Source of the DNA: Ramlibacter sp.
GTDB taxonomy: Bacteria; Pseudomonadota; Gammaproteobacteria; Burkholderiales; Burkholderiaceae_C
Assembly: GCA_026785815.1 (NCBI GenBank)
Contig: JAJAZH010000381.1
Location: 1 to 11,343, forward strand
DNA length: 11,343 bases
Direction of reading: 5' to 3'
The position numbers were made by a program, and so were the translations under genes. Shown piece by piece: positions 1 to 6,448 of the stretch. The notes under the pieces are model-generated. The model was not told the origin of the DNA. It worked only from the letters and a program-made list of their open reading frames with translations, and searched no databases. Positions within the stretch are counted from its first letter, which is position 1. The number at the start of each line of letters is the position of its first letter.

Positions 1-2
1 AG

Positions 3-884
3 CCGTGCTGCACGCCATCGCGCGCGCACGCTTGCGCGATCGTCGCGCCGCCTGCGCCGGCCAGGGGTGCTGATGCAGCGCGCGGCCTGGTCGCGCTGGA
101 GGGCGGCGAGTTCACCATGGGGACCGACTCCGACGAAGGCTTCGCCGCCGACGGCGAGGCGCCGGCGCGGCGCCTCGCCGTCGAGCCGTTTCGCATCGCG
201 CCGACCGCGGTCACCAACGCGCAGTTCGCCGCGTTCGTGCGCGCCACGCAGTACGTGACGCAGGCCGAGGCGCTGGGCAGCTCGTTCGTCTTCTACCTGC
301 AGGTGCCGCAGCCGCGGCGCGATTCCATCCGCCAGGTGCCGGCCGGCCTTCCCTGGTGGTTGCAGGTCAAGGATGTCTGCTGGCAGCGTCCCGAAGGCGC
401 AGGTTCGCACATCCGGGACCGATTGCAGCATCCCGTGGTCCATGTCTCCTGGAACGACGCCAGCGCGTATTGCGACTGGGCCGGCGTGCGGCTGCCGACC
501 GAGGCCGAGTGGGAGTTCGCAGCCCGCGGCGGCCTCGAGGACGCGCGCTATCCCTGGGGTGACGAGCTCGAGCCTGAAGGCCAGAGGCGCTGCAACATCT
601 GGCAGGGCGGCTTCCCGAACCAGCCGGCCCCCGGCTGGCAGCCGGGAACTATGCCCGCGCAGACCTTCGAGCCGAACGGCCACGGGTTGTTCAACATGTC
701 GGGCAATGTCTGGGAGTGGTGCGACGACTGGTTCGACTCCGGGCGCCGCGCGCAGCGCGGCGGCTCGTTCCTGTGCCATGACTCCTACTGCAACCGCTAT
801 CGGGTGGCGGCGCGCGGCTCCAACACGCCGGACAGCTCGGCCAGCAACTGCGGCTTTCGCGTGGCGGCCGACGCGCTGCCCTGA
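3..884 (+). CDS. Formylglycine-generating enzyme (sulfatase-modifying factor), 5'-truncated by the window edge
   Basis: Oxidises a cysteine within a CxPxR motif of target proteins, classically type I sulfatases, to formylglycine, using O2 and Cu(I). The frame is open to the left edge and has no ATG, GTG or TTG before the ATG at 117. The text just upstream (GLVALEGGEFTMG) is the usual family beginning, and PCCTPSR further up resembles bacterial FGE N-termini as I remember them. The true start is therefore outside, and 117 is internal. Counting from that Met, residues 220 and 225 are the two active-site cysteines in CHDSYCNRYRVAARG, spaced as Cys336/Cys341 of human FGE. NTPDSSASN, NIWQGGFP, RLPTEAEWEFAARGG and NMSGNVWEW are also present, so this is a catalytic FGE and not just an FGE-fold protein. 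The loop between DDWFD and RGGSF is very short for the family. No sulfatase lies in view. A TTG-started transporter follows after 38 bases. Confidence 0.93.
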   Translation, partial: PCCTPSRAHACAIVAPPAPARGADAARGLVALEGGEFTMGTDSDEGFAADGEAPARRLAVEPFRIAPTAVTNAQFAAFVRATQYVTQAEALGSSFVFYLQVPQPRRDSIRQVPAGLPWWLQVKDVCWQRPEGAGSHIRDRLQHPVVHVSWNDASAYCDWAGVRLPTEAEWEFAARGGLEDARYPWGDELEPEGQRRCNIWQGGFPNQPAPGWQPGTMPAQTFEPNGHGLFNMSGNVWEWCDDWFDSGRRAQRGGSFLCHDSYCNRYRVAARGSNTPDSSASNCGFRVAADALP

Positions 885-913
885 CGCCAGTTAAGCTTGG
901 TTCCCGCCCACGC

Positions 914-917
914 GAGG
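914..917 (+). promoter_or_regulatory. Ribosome binding site supporting a TTG start
   Basis: GAGG lies five bases before TTG at 923. No ATG occurs in this frame until after the first predicted membrane helix (about 1060), so this site decides the start of the EamA transporter. Confidence 0.55.
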
Positions 918-922
918 CCAGC

Positions 923-1825
923 TTGAACCCGCCGTCCCCCGAAAAGAATCTTCTCCCCGGCCTCGCGCTGGCCATCGCCGGTGCCATCGCCTTCAGCGGC
1001 AAGGCGATCATCGTCAAGCTGGCCTACCGCCATGGGGTCGATGCGGTCACGGTGATCATGCTTCGCATGCTGTTCGCGCTGCCGATCTTCGCCTTCATGG
1101 CCTGGTGGGCGGGCCGCGGCAAACCGCCTTTGTCTCGCAGCGACTGGCTGGGCGTGTTCGGCCTCGGCTTTTCCGGCTACTACCTGTCCAGCTTTCTCGA
1201 CTTCCTCGGCTTGCAATACATCACGGCCTCGCTCGAGCGGCTGATCCTGTACCTCAACCCAACCCTGGTCATGCTGCTGACCTGGCTGCTGTACCGCAAG
1301 CGGATCAGCCGGCAGCAGGTGGCCGGCATGGCGATCAGCTACTGCGGCGTGGTGCTGGTGTTCGGCCACGAGGTGCGGCTGGCTGGCGGGCAGACCGCGC
1401 TCGGTGCTGCGCTGGTGTTCGCCAGTGCCGTGACCTATGCCGGCTACCTGGTGTACAGCGGCCAGATCGTCAAGCGCATCGGCTCATTGCGGCTGGTGGG
1501 GCTGGCGACCTCGATTGCCTGCGTCTGCAGCATCGTGCAGTACGCGGTGTTGCGGCCGGTGGGCGCGGCCTTCGACGTGCCGCAGCCAGTGTTGTGGCTG
1601 TCGCTGTTGAACGCGACAGCCTGCACTGCCGTTCCGGTGCTGCTGGTGATGATGGCGATCGAGCGCATCGGCCCTTCGCTGTCAGCGCAAAGCGGAATGG
1701 TCGGCCCGCTGGCGACCATCATGATGGGCGTGCTGATCCTCGGTGAGCCGTTCACGGCCTGGATCGCCGCCGGGACCGTGCTGGTGATCGCGGGCATCTT
1801 CGTTTTCAGCCGCGCGCCGCGCTGA
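923..1825 (+). CDS. EamA/DMT family inner-membrane transporter (first copy)
   Basis: A 300-residue protein of the drug/metabolite transporter superfamily, normal length for two tandem EamA domains. Around ten hydrophobic segments are readable, from LALAIAGAIAFSGKAIIVKL near residue 12 to the last helix (VLVIAGIFVF) before the basic end SRAPR. The first repeat ends with YRKRISRQQVAGMAISYCGVVLVFG. The second begins near residue 155 with a GAALVFASAVTYAGYLVYSG-like helix and ends with GVLILGEPFTAWIAAGT, the usual ILGE-F motif. Such proteins export small metabolites or amino acids, and the substrate cannot be told from sequence. The start is TTG, supported by GAGG at 914-917 and a helix that begins soon after. 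It follows the FGE gene by 38 bases with no terminator visible, so co-transcription is plausible but no functional link is known. It ends 30 bases from the convergent M48 protease gene. Confidence 0.9.
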   Translation: MNPPSPEKNLLPGLALAIAGAIAFSGKAIIVKLAYRHGVDAVTVIMLRMLFALPIFAFMAWWAGRGKPPLSRSDWLGVFGLGFSGYYLSSFLDFLGLQYITASLERLILYLNPTLVMLLTWLLYRKRISRQQVAGMAISYCGVVLVFGHEVRLAGGQTALGAALVFASAVTYAGYLVYSGQIVKRIGSLRLVGLATSIACVCSIVQYAVLRPVGAAFDVPQPVLWLSLLNATACTAVPVLLVMMAIERIGPSLSAQSGMVGPLATIMMGVLILGEPFTAWIAAGTVLVIAGIFVFSRAPR

Positions 1826-1855
1826 CTGGACCAAGCTGGATCGAACCCGGAAAAG

Positions 1856-2800
1856 CTAGCGCCGGCGGCTGGCCAGACGCTGCGAGAGCGGCATCGCCGG
1901 CTGACCGGCAAACCGGTCGAGCCGGTTGCCCATCGCCTGTTCCAGCTGTTCGAGGCGCAGCTGCGGGGCTGGGTGGGTGCGCAGCGACAGCGTGAACAGC
2001 GGGTTGTCAGGCGCGGCCGTCCGCAGTTGCTGCAGCACCGAAGGCAATCCGTACGGGTCCAGTCCCGCACTTGCCGCCAGCGCGACACCATTGCGGTCGG
2101 CGTCGAACTCGTCGTCCTGGTCCAGGCCATTCGAATACAGGTCGCGTCCGAGCGCCAGCAGTTGCGCCGATACTGCCCCGGCGACATTGCTGTTCAGTTG
2201 AGAACCGAGCAGTTGGGTGGCGATCCCAGCGCGCGCCTTGGCCCGCAGCGCCTTCAGGTGGTGGCGGTCGGTGACGTGGGTGATCTCGTGCGCCAGGATG
2301 CCTGCCAGTTCGGCTTCATCGACCCGATCGATCAGGCCCTTGGTGACGAAGACGTAACCGCCCGGCGCGGCGAAGGCGTTGAAGCCAGGGTCGTCCAGCA
2401 CACCGAAAGTCCAGGGCAATTGCGGCCGGGCCGACTGCAGGCTGATCCAGCGTCCGAGCTGGTTGACGTAACGCTGCAGCGCCTGGTCCGGGTGCAAGGG
2501 CTTGCTGCCCAGCAACACCGCGGCAAGTTGGCGACCGATCTCGATCTCGCGCGGCTCGTCGATCTGATCCAGCGATTGCGTCAGCATCTGGATCAGGTCG
2601 GCGCCGCCTGCGCGGCCCCCGCCGACCTGTGGCAGCAGGGCGCCCAGTGGGTTGCCCGGCATGACCGGCGACGGAGCTTGCGATGGCCGGATGATGGAAT
2701 TGAAGATTCCAAGAGCGCGGCCGGCGTCCTGGGCCCGCGCCGGCAGGATCGAAAGCGTCAGCAGCAGCCCGGCGCAAACCAGAAGGATGGATTTTTTCAT
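1856..2800 (-). CDS. Exported M48-family zinc metalloprotease
   Basis: A 314-residue protein with a clear Sec signal peptide: MKKS, a hydrophobic core over residues 5-20, and probable cleavage after ARA at 23. The zinc site is HEITH at 171-175, with the third ligand Glu231 in EFDADRNG, the M48 ExxAD pattern. NAFAAPGGYVFVTKGLI at 141-157 and THPAP at 275-279 are further family hallmarks. It has no long transmembrane helices like HtpX and no TPR tail like BepA, so it is a compact periplasmic peptidase nearer the LoiP/BepA catalytic core. Relatives degrade or assist assembly of outer-membrane proteins; the target here is unknown. Residues 50-67 form a Gly/Pro-rich linker. Its ATG overlaps the stop of the SH3-protein gene as ATGA and has no strong Shine-Dalgarno sequence (CCCGGGGCAGCAGCA precedes it), which suggests translational coupling. 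Confidence 0.92.
   Translation of the reverse strand: MKKSILLVCAGLLLTLSILPARAQDAGRALGIFNSIIRPSQAPSPVMPGNPLGALLPQVGGGRAGGADLIQMLTQSLDQIDEPREIEIGRQLAAVLLGSKPLHPDQALQRYVNQLGRWISLQSARPQLPWTFGVLDDPGFNAFAAPGGYVFVTKGLIDRVDEAELAGILAHEITHVTDRHHLKALRAKARAGIATQLLGSQLNSNVAGAVSAQLLALGRDLYSNGLDQDDEFDADRNGVALAASAGLDPYGLPSVLQQLRTAAPDNPLFTLSLRTHPAPQLRLEQLEQAMGNRLDRFAGQPAMPLSQRLASRRR
2797..2800 (-). promoter_or_regulatory. SH3-protein stop / M48 protease start overlap (ATGA)
   Basis: Reading from 2800 to 2797 gives ATGA, so the protease start and the SH3-protein stop overlap by one codon register. With no good ribosome site in front, this indicates coupled translation of the two exported proteins. Confidence 0.7.
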
Positions 2801-3429
2801 TGCTGCTGCCCCGGGTCGGAGTTGCTGCCGGCTTGCGGCGATCGTTGCCGTGGCGGCGCAGCGAGTGCCGGCACGAGCGCCGCGGCCAACGGGGCATCGG
2901 CGGCGAATTCACGCGCACCGGCTTCGCCCTGCCGCAGTCTTTCCATCTGGGCGACGGCCGGCAGGTTGGGCTGGGCCCGTGCCAGGTCTTCGGCTTCCAG
3001 GCCGCGAATGCCGATGGTGGAGGTCGCGGTCCTCGGCGGCGCTGACGAAGGGCCGCGGATCAGGTTGGTGAGGCCGCGCAGGCCACCGGCCACCGGATTG
3101 CTGCCGGTCGGCGCGCTGGTGCCGGCGCCGGCTCCCAGCCCGGCCGGTCCGACGTCGAACATGTGGACCCAGCCGGCGACGCCGGTGCGGGTCTGCACCT
3201 GGATCCACGGGCCCTGGCGTTCGGGCAGTCGGGTCACCGGTTCCTGCGCCGGCAGCGACAGCAGGACGCGGCCGGTCTCGGCCGGTGCGGCACGCAGTTC
3301 CGCGCTGCGTTTGAGCACGGCGGGCTCACCCTGCTGGGCTCGCGCCGGTTGCCAAAGCAAGGACGCAAGCAAGGCCAGCGACAGGCCGAAGCCGGCCCGG
3401 GCCCAGGACTGTGAGGTCGCACGTATCAT
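2797..3429 (-). CDS. Exported SH3-domain protein paired with the M48 protease
   Basis: A 210-residue protein. Residues 1-32 are a signal peptide (basic start, hydrophobic core FGLSLALLASLLW, cleavage near QPARAQ). Residues 38-95 form a bacterial SH3 domain: LKRSAELRAAPAETG, then a GPWIQVQTRTGVAGWVH core typical of SH3b folds. A Gly/Ala/Pro-rich linker follows (96-135), then a charged block at 138-177 (TIGIRGLEAEDLARAQPN, MERLRQ, AREFA), and a disordered Gln/Pro-rich tail. I recall similar charged blocks in Burkholderiales proteins next to M48 proteases; their function is not known to me. The frame stays open far upstream on the antisense strand of the SDR gene, but ATG 3429 is chosen because the signal peptide starts exactly there. 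The stop overlaps the protease ATG. Likely role: periplasmic partner or peptidoglycan-binding adaptor for the protease. The function is inferred. Confidence 0.85.
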   Translation of the reverse strand: MIRATSQSWARAGFGLSLALLASLLWQPARAQQGEPAVLKRSAELRAAPAETGRVLLSLPAQEPVTRLPERQGPWIQVQTRTGVAGWVHMFDVGPAGLGAGAGTSAPTGSNPVAGGLRGLTNLIRGPSSAPPRTATSTIGIRGLEAEDLARAQPNLPAVAQMERLRQGEAGAREFAADAPLAAALVPALAAPPRQRSPQAGSNSDPGQQQ

Positions 3430-3462
3430 GGTTTGTTCTTTCAATCGGACGGAGACATTGTT
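3430..3462. promoter_or_regulatory. Compact divergent intergenic region between the SH3 and SDR genes
   Basis: Only 33 bases separate the two start codons, so at least one promoter must lie inside the opposite gene. On the - strand, GGGCAA at 3480-3485 (TTGCCC when read) and ATTGTT at 3457-3462 (AACAAT when read) are 17 bases apart and match the sigma-70 boxes at four of six positions each. On the + strand, TATCAT at 3424-3429 is a five-of-six match to a -10 box but has no good -35. Both are guesses. Confidence 0.3.
3451..3454 (+). promoter_or_regulatory. Ribosome binding site fixing the SDR start
   Basis: GGAG lies eight bases before ATG 3463. It argues against the upstream in-frame TTG at 3433, which would add ten residues that fit no SDR N-terminus. 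Confidence 0.65.
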
Positions 3463-4260
3463 ATGGATTTGGGTATTGCGGGCAAATGGGCGCTGGTCTG
3501 CGGCGCGAGCAAGGGTCTGGGTTTCGGGTGCGCCCAGGCGCTGGTGCGCGAAGGCGTGCACGTGGTGATGGTGGCCCGTGGCGCCGAGGCGCTCGAGGCC
3601 GCCGTGCAAAAGCTGCTGGACGATCCGGCGCGGCCCAAGGACACAGCTGTGCAACACGTCGCCGCTGACATCACTACCCCCGAAGGCCGCGCCGCGGCGT
3701 TCGCGAAACACGCCGATTACGACATCGTCGTCACCAATGCCGGCGGCCCGCCCCCGGGCGATTTCCGCGACTGGGACCGGGATGCCTGGGTCAAGGCGCT
3801 CGACGCGAACATGCTGACGCCGATCGAGCTGATCAAGGCGACGGTCGACGCGATGGCGGCCCGCGGCTTCGGCCGGATCATCAACATCACCTCGAGTTCG
3901 GTGAAGGCGCCGATCGATGTGCTCGGGCTGTCGAACGGCGCGCGTAGCGGGCTCACCGGCTTCGTCGCTGGCGTGGCCCGCACCACCAAGCTGGCTTCGG
4001 CCAACGTGACCATCAACAACCTGCTGCCCGGCGTGTTCGACACCAACCGGATCCGCACCATGGCCGAAGGCCAGTCGCAGAAAACCGGCAAGCCGGTCGA
4101 GGTCATCCTGGAAGGCCGGCGTGCGGGGGTCCCGGCCCGGCGGCTCGGCACGCCCGACGAATTCGGCGCCACCTGCGCCTTTCTCTGCAGCCAGTACGGC
4201 TCCTACATCACCGGCCAGAACATCCTGATGGATGGCGGAAGCTACCCCGGCACCTACTGA
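3463..4260 (+). CDS. SDR-family oxidoreductase-like protein with degenerate catalytic motif
   Basis: A 265-residue Rossmann-fold protein of normal classical-SDR length. The cofactor loop is CGASKGLG at 13-20, with Cys where TGxxxGxG has Thr. NAGGPPPGDF at 92-101, Asn116 and the C-terminal GQNILMDGGS at 251-260 are SDR hallmarks. The active site is abnormal: Ser144/145 is present, but the canonical YxxxK thirteen residues later reads S157-N-G-A-R161. I recall a conserved-domain subgroup of beta-ketoacyl-ACP-reductase-like SDRs described as lacking a perfect NAD motif and tetrad (cd05344, from memory), and this protein fits it. It may bind NAD(P) and a ligand without ordinary SDR chemistry, or use other residues; the substrate is unknown. 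It is divergent from the SH3-M48 genes and converges with an EamA transporter gene 43 bases away. Confidence 0.88.
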   Translation: MDLGIAGKWALVCGASKGLGFGCAQALVREGVHVVMVARGAEALEAAVQKLLDDPARPKDTAVQHVAADITTPEGRAAAFAKHADYDIVVTNAGGPPPGDFRDWDRDAWVKALDANMLTPIELIKATVDAMAARGFGRIINITSSSVKAPIDVLGLSNGARSGLTGFVAGVARTTKLASANVTINNLLPGVFDTNRIRTMAEGQSQKTGKPVEVILEGRRAGVPARRLGTPDEFGATCAFLCSQYGSYITGQNILMDGGSYPGTY

Positions 4261-4303
4261 AGTCGAGTGCACTTCGACCGCCTGATCCGCGGACGAAGGC
4301 CTC

Positions 4304-5203
4304 TCATTTCCTCGACGACACCACGATGCCGCCGACGATCAAGATGAAGGCGACGGCGTGGTACAGGTGCGGCAGTTCGCGCAGGAATGCGGCCGACAGC
4401 AGCGCGGCGAACAGCGGCGTCAGGTTGCCGAAGAAGCCGGCCACGTTCGGTCCGGCACGCTGGATGCCCAGACCCCAGCAGCGGTAGGCGATGATGGCGG
4501 GGCCGACTGCCACGAACAGCAGGGCGGCGGCCAGCTGCCAGCCCCACTCGATCCTGGCATCTGTCAACGCCCACTCGCCGGCCGCGAACAGGCCTGACCA
4601 GCCGAGGCCGAACACCACCTGCGCCATCAGAAAGGCCGCCCAGTCGGCGCGGATCGCCGGTGGGTCGCCCGGCCGCACCAGCAGCCAGCTGTAGCCCGCC
4701 CAGCCGAGCGTGGCGAGCAGCACGTACAGATCGCCGGGCACCAGCCGGACTTCGAGCAGCTCGGCCCAGTCGCCGCGGGCCAGCACCACCAGCACCCCTG
4801 CGATCGACAACACTGCGCCCGCCACCTGCCGCGGCGTGACCCGCTGGCCGAAGCCGAGAGCGCCGATGAGCAGCATCCACACCGGCGTGCTCGACGCCAC
4901 CAGCGTCACGTTCAAGGCAGTCGATGTGGTGAGCGCCAGGTACTGCAGCGCGTTGTAGCAGCCGACGCCCAGCAGGCCGAGCAGCAGGAAGCGTCGCCAG
5001 TGGCTCCACATGCCGCTGCTGGGGCGCAGGACCCAGCCGGCCAGCGGCAACAGCAGCAGGAACGCCAGCGCCCAGCGCAGGAAGTTCAGCGTGATCGGCG
5101 GCACCAGTGGGGCGACCAGCCGCCCGACCACCGCGTTCCCGGCCCACAACAGCGCCGGGATGGTGAGCAGCAGGGCCGTGGATGGCGTCAGTCGCTGATT
5201 CAT
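4304..5203 (-). CDS. EamA/DMT family inner-membrane transporter (second copy)
   Basis: A 299-residue DMT-superfamily carrier with two EamA repeats and around ten helices. The first repeat opens with LLLTIPALLWAGNAVVGRLV and includes LNFLRWALAFLLLLP and LTTSTALNVTLVASSTPVWM. The second starts after VPGDLYVLLATLGWAGYSWL and ends with AFLRELPHLYHAVAFILIVGGI. The C-terminus is VVSSRK, directly after the last helix. ATG 5203 gives a normal N-terminus. The frame could extend to 5281, but the extra 26 residues are Arg/Cys/Pro-rich and look non-coding. No clear Shine-Dalgarno precedes 5203. It differs from the EamA protein at 923-1825 throughout, so the two are not a recent duplication. The substrate is unknown. 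It is divergent from the quinone oxidoreductase gene across a 110-base gap that carries an inverted repeat. Confidence 0.9.
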   Translation of the reverse strand: MNQRLTPSTALLLTIPALLWAGNAVVGRLVAPLVPPITLNFLRWALAFLLLLPLAGWVLRPSSGMWSHWRRFLLLGLLGVGCYNALQYLALTTSTALNVTLVASSTPVWMLLIGALGFGQRVTPRQVAGAVLSIAGVLVVLARGDWAELLEVRLVPGDLYVLLATLGWAGYSWLLVRPGDPPAIRADWAAFLMAQVVFGLGWSGLFAAGEWALTDARIEWGWQLAAALLFVAVGPAIIAYRCWGLGIQRAGPNVAGFFGNLTPLFAALLSAAFLRELPHLYHAVAFILIVGGIVVSSRK

Positions 5204-5237
5204 GGGAGCACCGACTGTATCGCCAGAGGGGAGGTTG

Positions 5238-5252
5238 GCGCCGCAGCGGCGC
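5238..5252. repeat. Perfect 7-1-7 inverted repeat in the divergent EamA/quinone oxidoreductase gap
   Basis: GCGCCGC, a single A, then GCGGCGC. It lies 35 bases from the EamA start and about 60 from the oxidoreductase start. It could be an operator half-site pair or an mRNA hairpin (5-bp stem, GCAGC loop). In such GC-rich DNA it could also be chance. No T tract follows on either strand, so it is not a terminator. Confidence 0.4.
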
Positions 5253-5303
5253 GGGCATGTGGGTCCGATTCGTGGCAGCATGGCGCAGTTTTTGCAACAA
5301 CCA

Positions 5304-5307
5304 GGAG
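5304..5307 (+). promoter_or_regulatory. Ribosome binding site fixing the quinone oxidoreductase start
   Basis: GGAG (within AGGAGA) lies six bases before ATG 5314. It excludes the longer in-frame reading from ATG 5182, which would overlap the divergent EamA gene. Confidence 0.75.
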
Positions 5308-5313
5308 ATCGCC

Positions 5314-6297
5314 ATGAGCAGAGCCGTCCGCATTGACCAGAATGGCGGTGCCGAACAGATGAAGATCGTCGATGTCAATGTCGGCGAGCCCGCTGCCGGC
5401 GAGATCCGGATCCGGCACAAGGCGGTCGGCCTGAATTTCATCGACGTTTACCAGCGCTCGGGCATGTACCAGTTGCCGATGCCGCTGCAGCTCGGGATGG
5501 AAGCTTCCGGCGTGATCGAGGCCGTCGGACCGGGCGTGACGCACCTCAAGGCCGGCGACCGCGCTGCCTACGCTAGCCAGCCGCCGGGCAGCTACTGCGA
5601 GGTCCGCGTGATGCCGGCCAAGTGCGTCTGCAAGTTGCCTGACGCCATCGATTTCGAAACCGGCGCGGCGATGATGCGCACGGGCCTCACGGCGCAGTAC
5701 CTGCTGAAGAAGACTCTGCCGCAGGGCGGCCTGCGGGAAGGTGATTACGTCTTGTTCCACGCGGCCGCCGGCGGCGTCGGCCTGATTGCCTGCCAGTGGG
5801 CCAAGGCGCTGGGACTGCAGTTGATCGGCACCGCGGGCTCCGACGAGAAATGCGCCCTGGCCCGGGAGCTTGGCGCAGCGCACGTCATCAATTACAGCAA
5901 GGACGATTTCCTGCCGCGCGTGAAGCAGATCACCGGCGGCAAGGGCGTGAAGGTGGTGTACGACTCGGTCGGCAAGGACACCTGGGACAAGTCGCTGGAC
6001 TGCCTCCAGCCGTTCGGCCTGATGGCGAGCTTCGGCAACTCCTCGGGTCCGCCGGCTCCTTTCGCCCCCGGCATGCTGGGCACCAAGGGCTCGATCTATG
6101 TCACGCGCCAGACCCTTTTCAGTCACATCGCCACCCGGGAGAGCACGCAGGCAATGGCCGACGACCTGTTCGAGGCCGTGACCAGCGGCAAGGTCAAGAT
6201 CCGCATCGACCAGCGTTATCCGCTGGAGCAGGTGCAGCAGGCGCACCGCGACCTCGAGGGGCGCAAGACCACGGGTTGCACAGTGCTGACGCTCTAG
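5314..6297 (+). CDS. NADPH-dependent quinone oxidoreductase, zeta-crystallin type
   Basis: A 327-residue medium-chain dehydrogenase/reductase of the QOR family, matching the usual length of about 325. The N-terminal GroES-like domain carries VGLNFIDVYQRSGMYQLPMPLQLGMEASG split over residues 38-66, with GDRAAYASQPPGSYCEV at 81-97. The nucleotide-binding motif is AAAGGVG at 150-156, and YDSVGKDTW and FGNSSGP at 240-246 are typical of QOR. No structural-zinc cysteine cluster or catalytic zinc ligands are seen, as expected for this zinc-free branch. Members reduce quinones, usually with NADPH, in the cytoplasm. The start has a strong AGGAGA. The gene ends with tandem in-frame stops TAG TAA at 6295-6300. 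A 151-base gap separates it from the response-regulator gene. Related enoyl or crotonyl-type MDR activities cannot be excluded. Confidence 0.93.
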   Translation: MSRAVRIDQNGGAEQMKIVDVNVGEPAAGEIRIRHKAVGLNFIDVYQRSGMYQLPMPLQLGMEASGVIEAVGPGVTHLKAGDRAAYASQPPGSYCEVRVMPAKCVCKLPDAIDFETGAAMMRTGLTAQYLLKKTLPQGGLREGDYVLFHAAAGGVGLIACQWAKALGLQLIGTAGSDEKCALARELGAAHVINYSKDDFLPRVKQITGGKGVKVVYDSVGKDTWDKSLDCLQPFGLMASFGNSSGPPAPFAPGMLGTKGSIYVTRQTLFSHIATRESTQAMADDLFEAVTSGKVKIRIDQRYPLEQVQQAHRDLEGRKTTGCTVLTL

Positions 6298-6448
6298 TAA
6301 CGGCTGCTTACGTCGCGACTGAGCGGCATCTCCTACAGGGGGTTGGCTACGGAACTGGCAAAGCGGCGCTGCCCAGCGCTCTACAGTGGTTTCACTTTCA
6401 AGCGACCGGTGCGCCGGACAGAGCCCCCACAACCCATTGGAGACAGCC
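6298..6448 (+). other. Intergenic stretch before the response regulator
   Basis: The longest gap in the window. It contains a small stem GCGCT-GCCC-AGCGC (6366-6379) without a T tract, and no convincing sigma-70 boxes. It probably holds the promoter of the downstream gene. I see no ORF with its own ribosome site. Confidence 0.4.
6439..6442 (+). promoter_or_regulatory. Ribosome binding site fixing the response regulator start
   Basis: GGAG lies six bases before ATG 6449. It supports a start at MKFRAYIVEDSP rather than the in-frame ATG at 6386, which would add 21 residues foreign to a receiver domain. Confidence 0.75.

Noticed and set aside
67..258. ATG-initiated short frame at the left edge
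   Set aside because: It overlaps the FGE gene in another frame and has low-complexity Arg/Ser/Pro content. The FGE frame runs through this region.
1973..3568. A 531-codon open frame on the + strand opposite the M48 and SH3 genes
   Set aside because: Arginine- and glutamine-rich translation without any recognisable domain. It is the mirror of two well-supported genes and is explained by GC-rich codon use.
3430..4272. Extension of the SH3-protein frame upstream through the antisense strand of the SDR gene
   Set aside because: A complete signal peptide begins exactly at ATG 3429, so the upstream open frame is accidental.
4259..4278. Small hairpin at the SDR/EamA convergent junction (GAAGT with ACTTC, or GTCGA with TCGAC)
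   Set aside because: Five-base stems in competing registers without a T tract. Not a credible terminator.
923..5203. The two EamA transporters as a recent duplication
   Set aside because: Both have the same fold and length but differ throughout, including their N-termini and repeat-end motifs. They are separate family branches.
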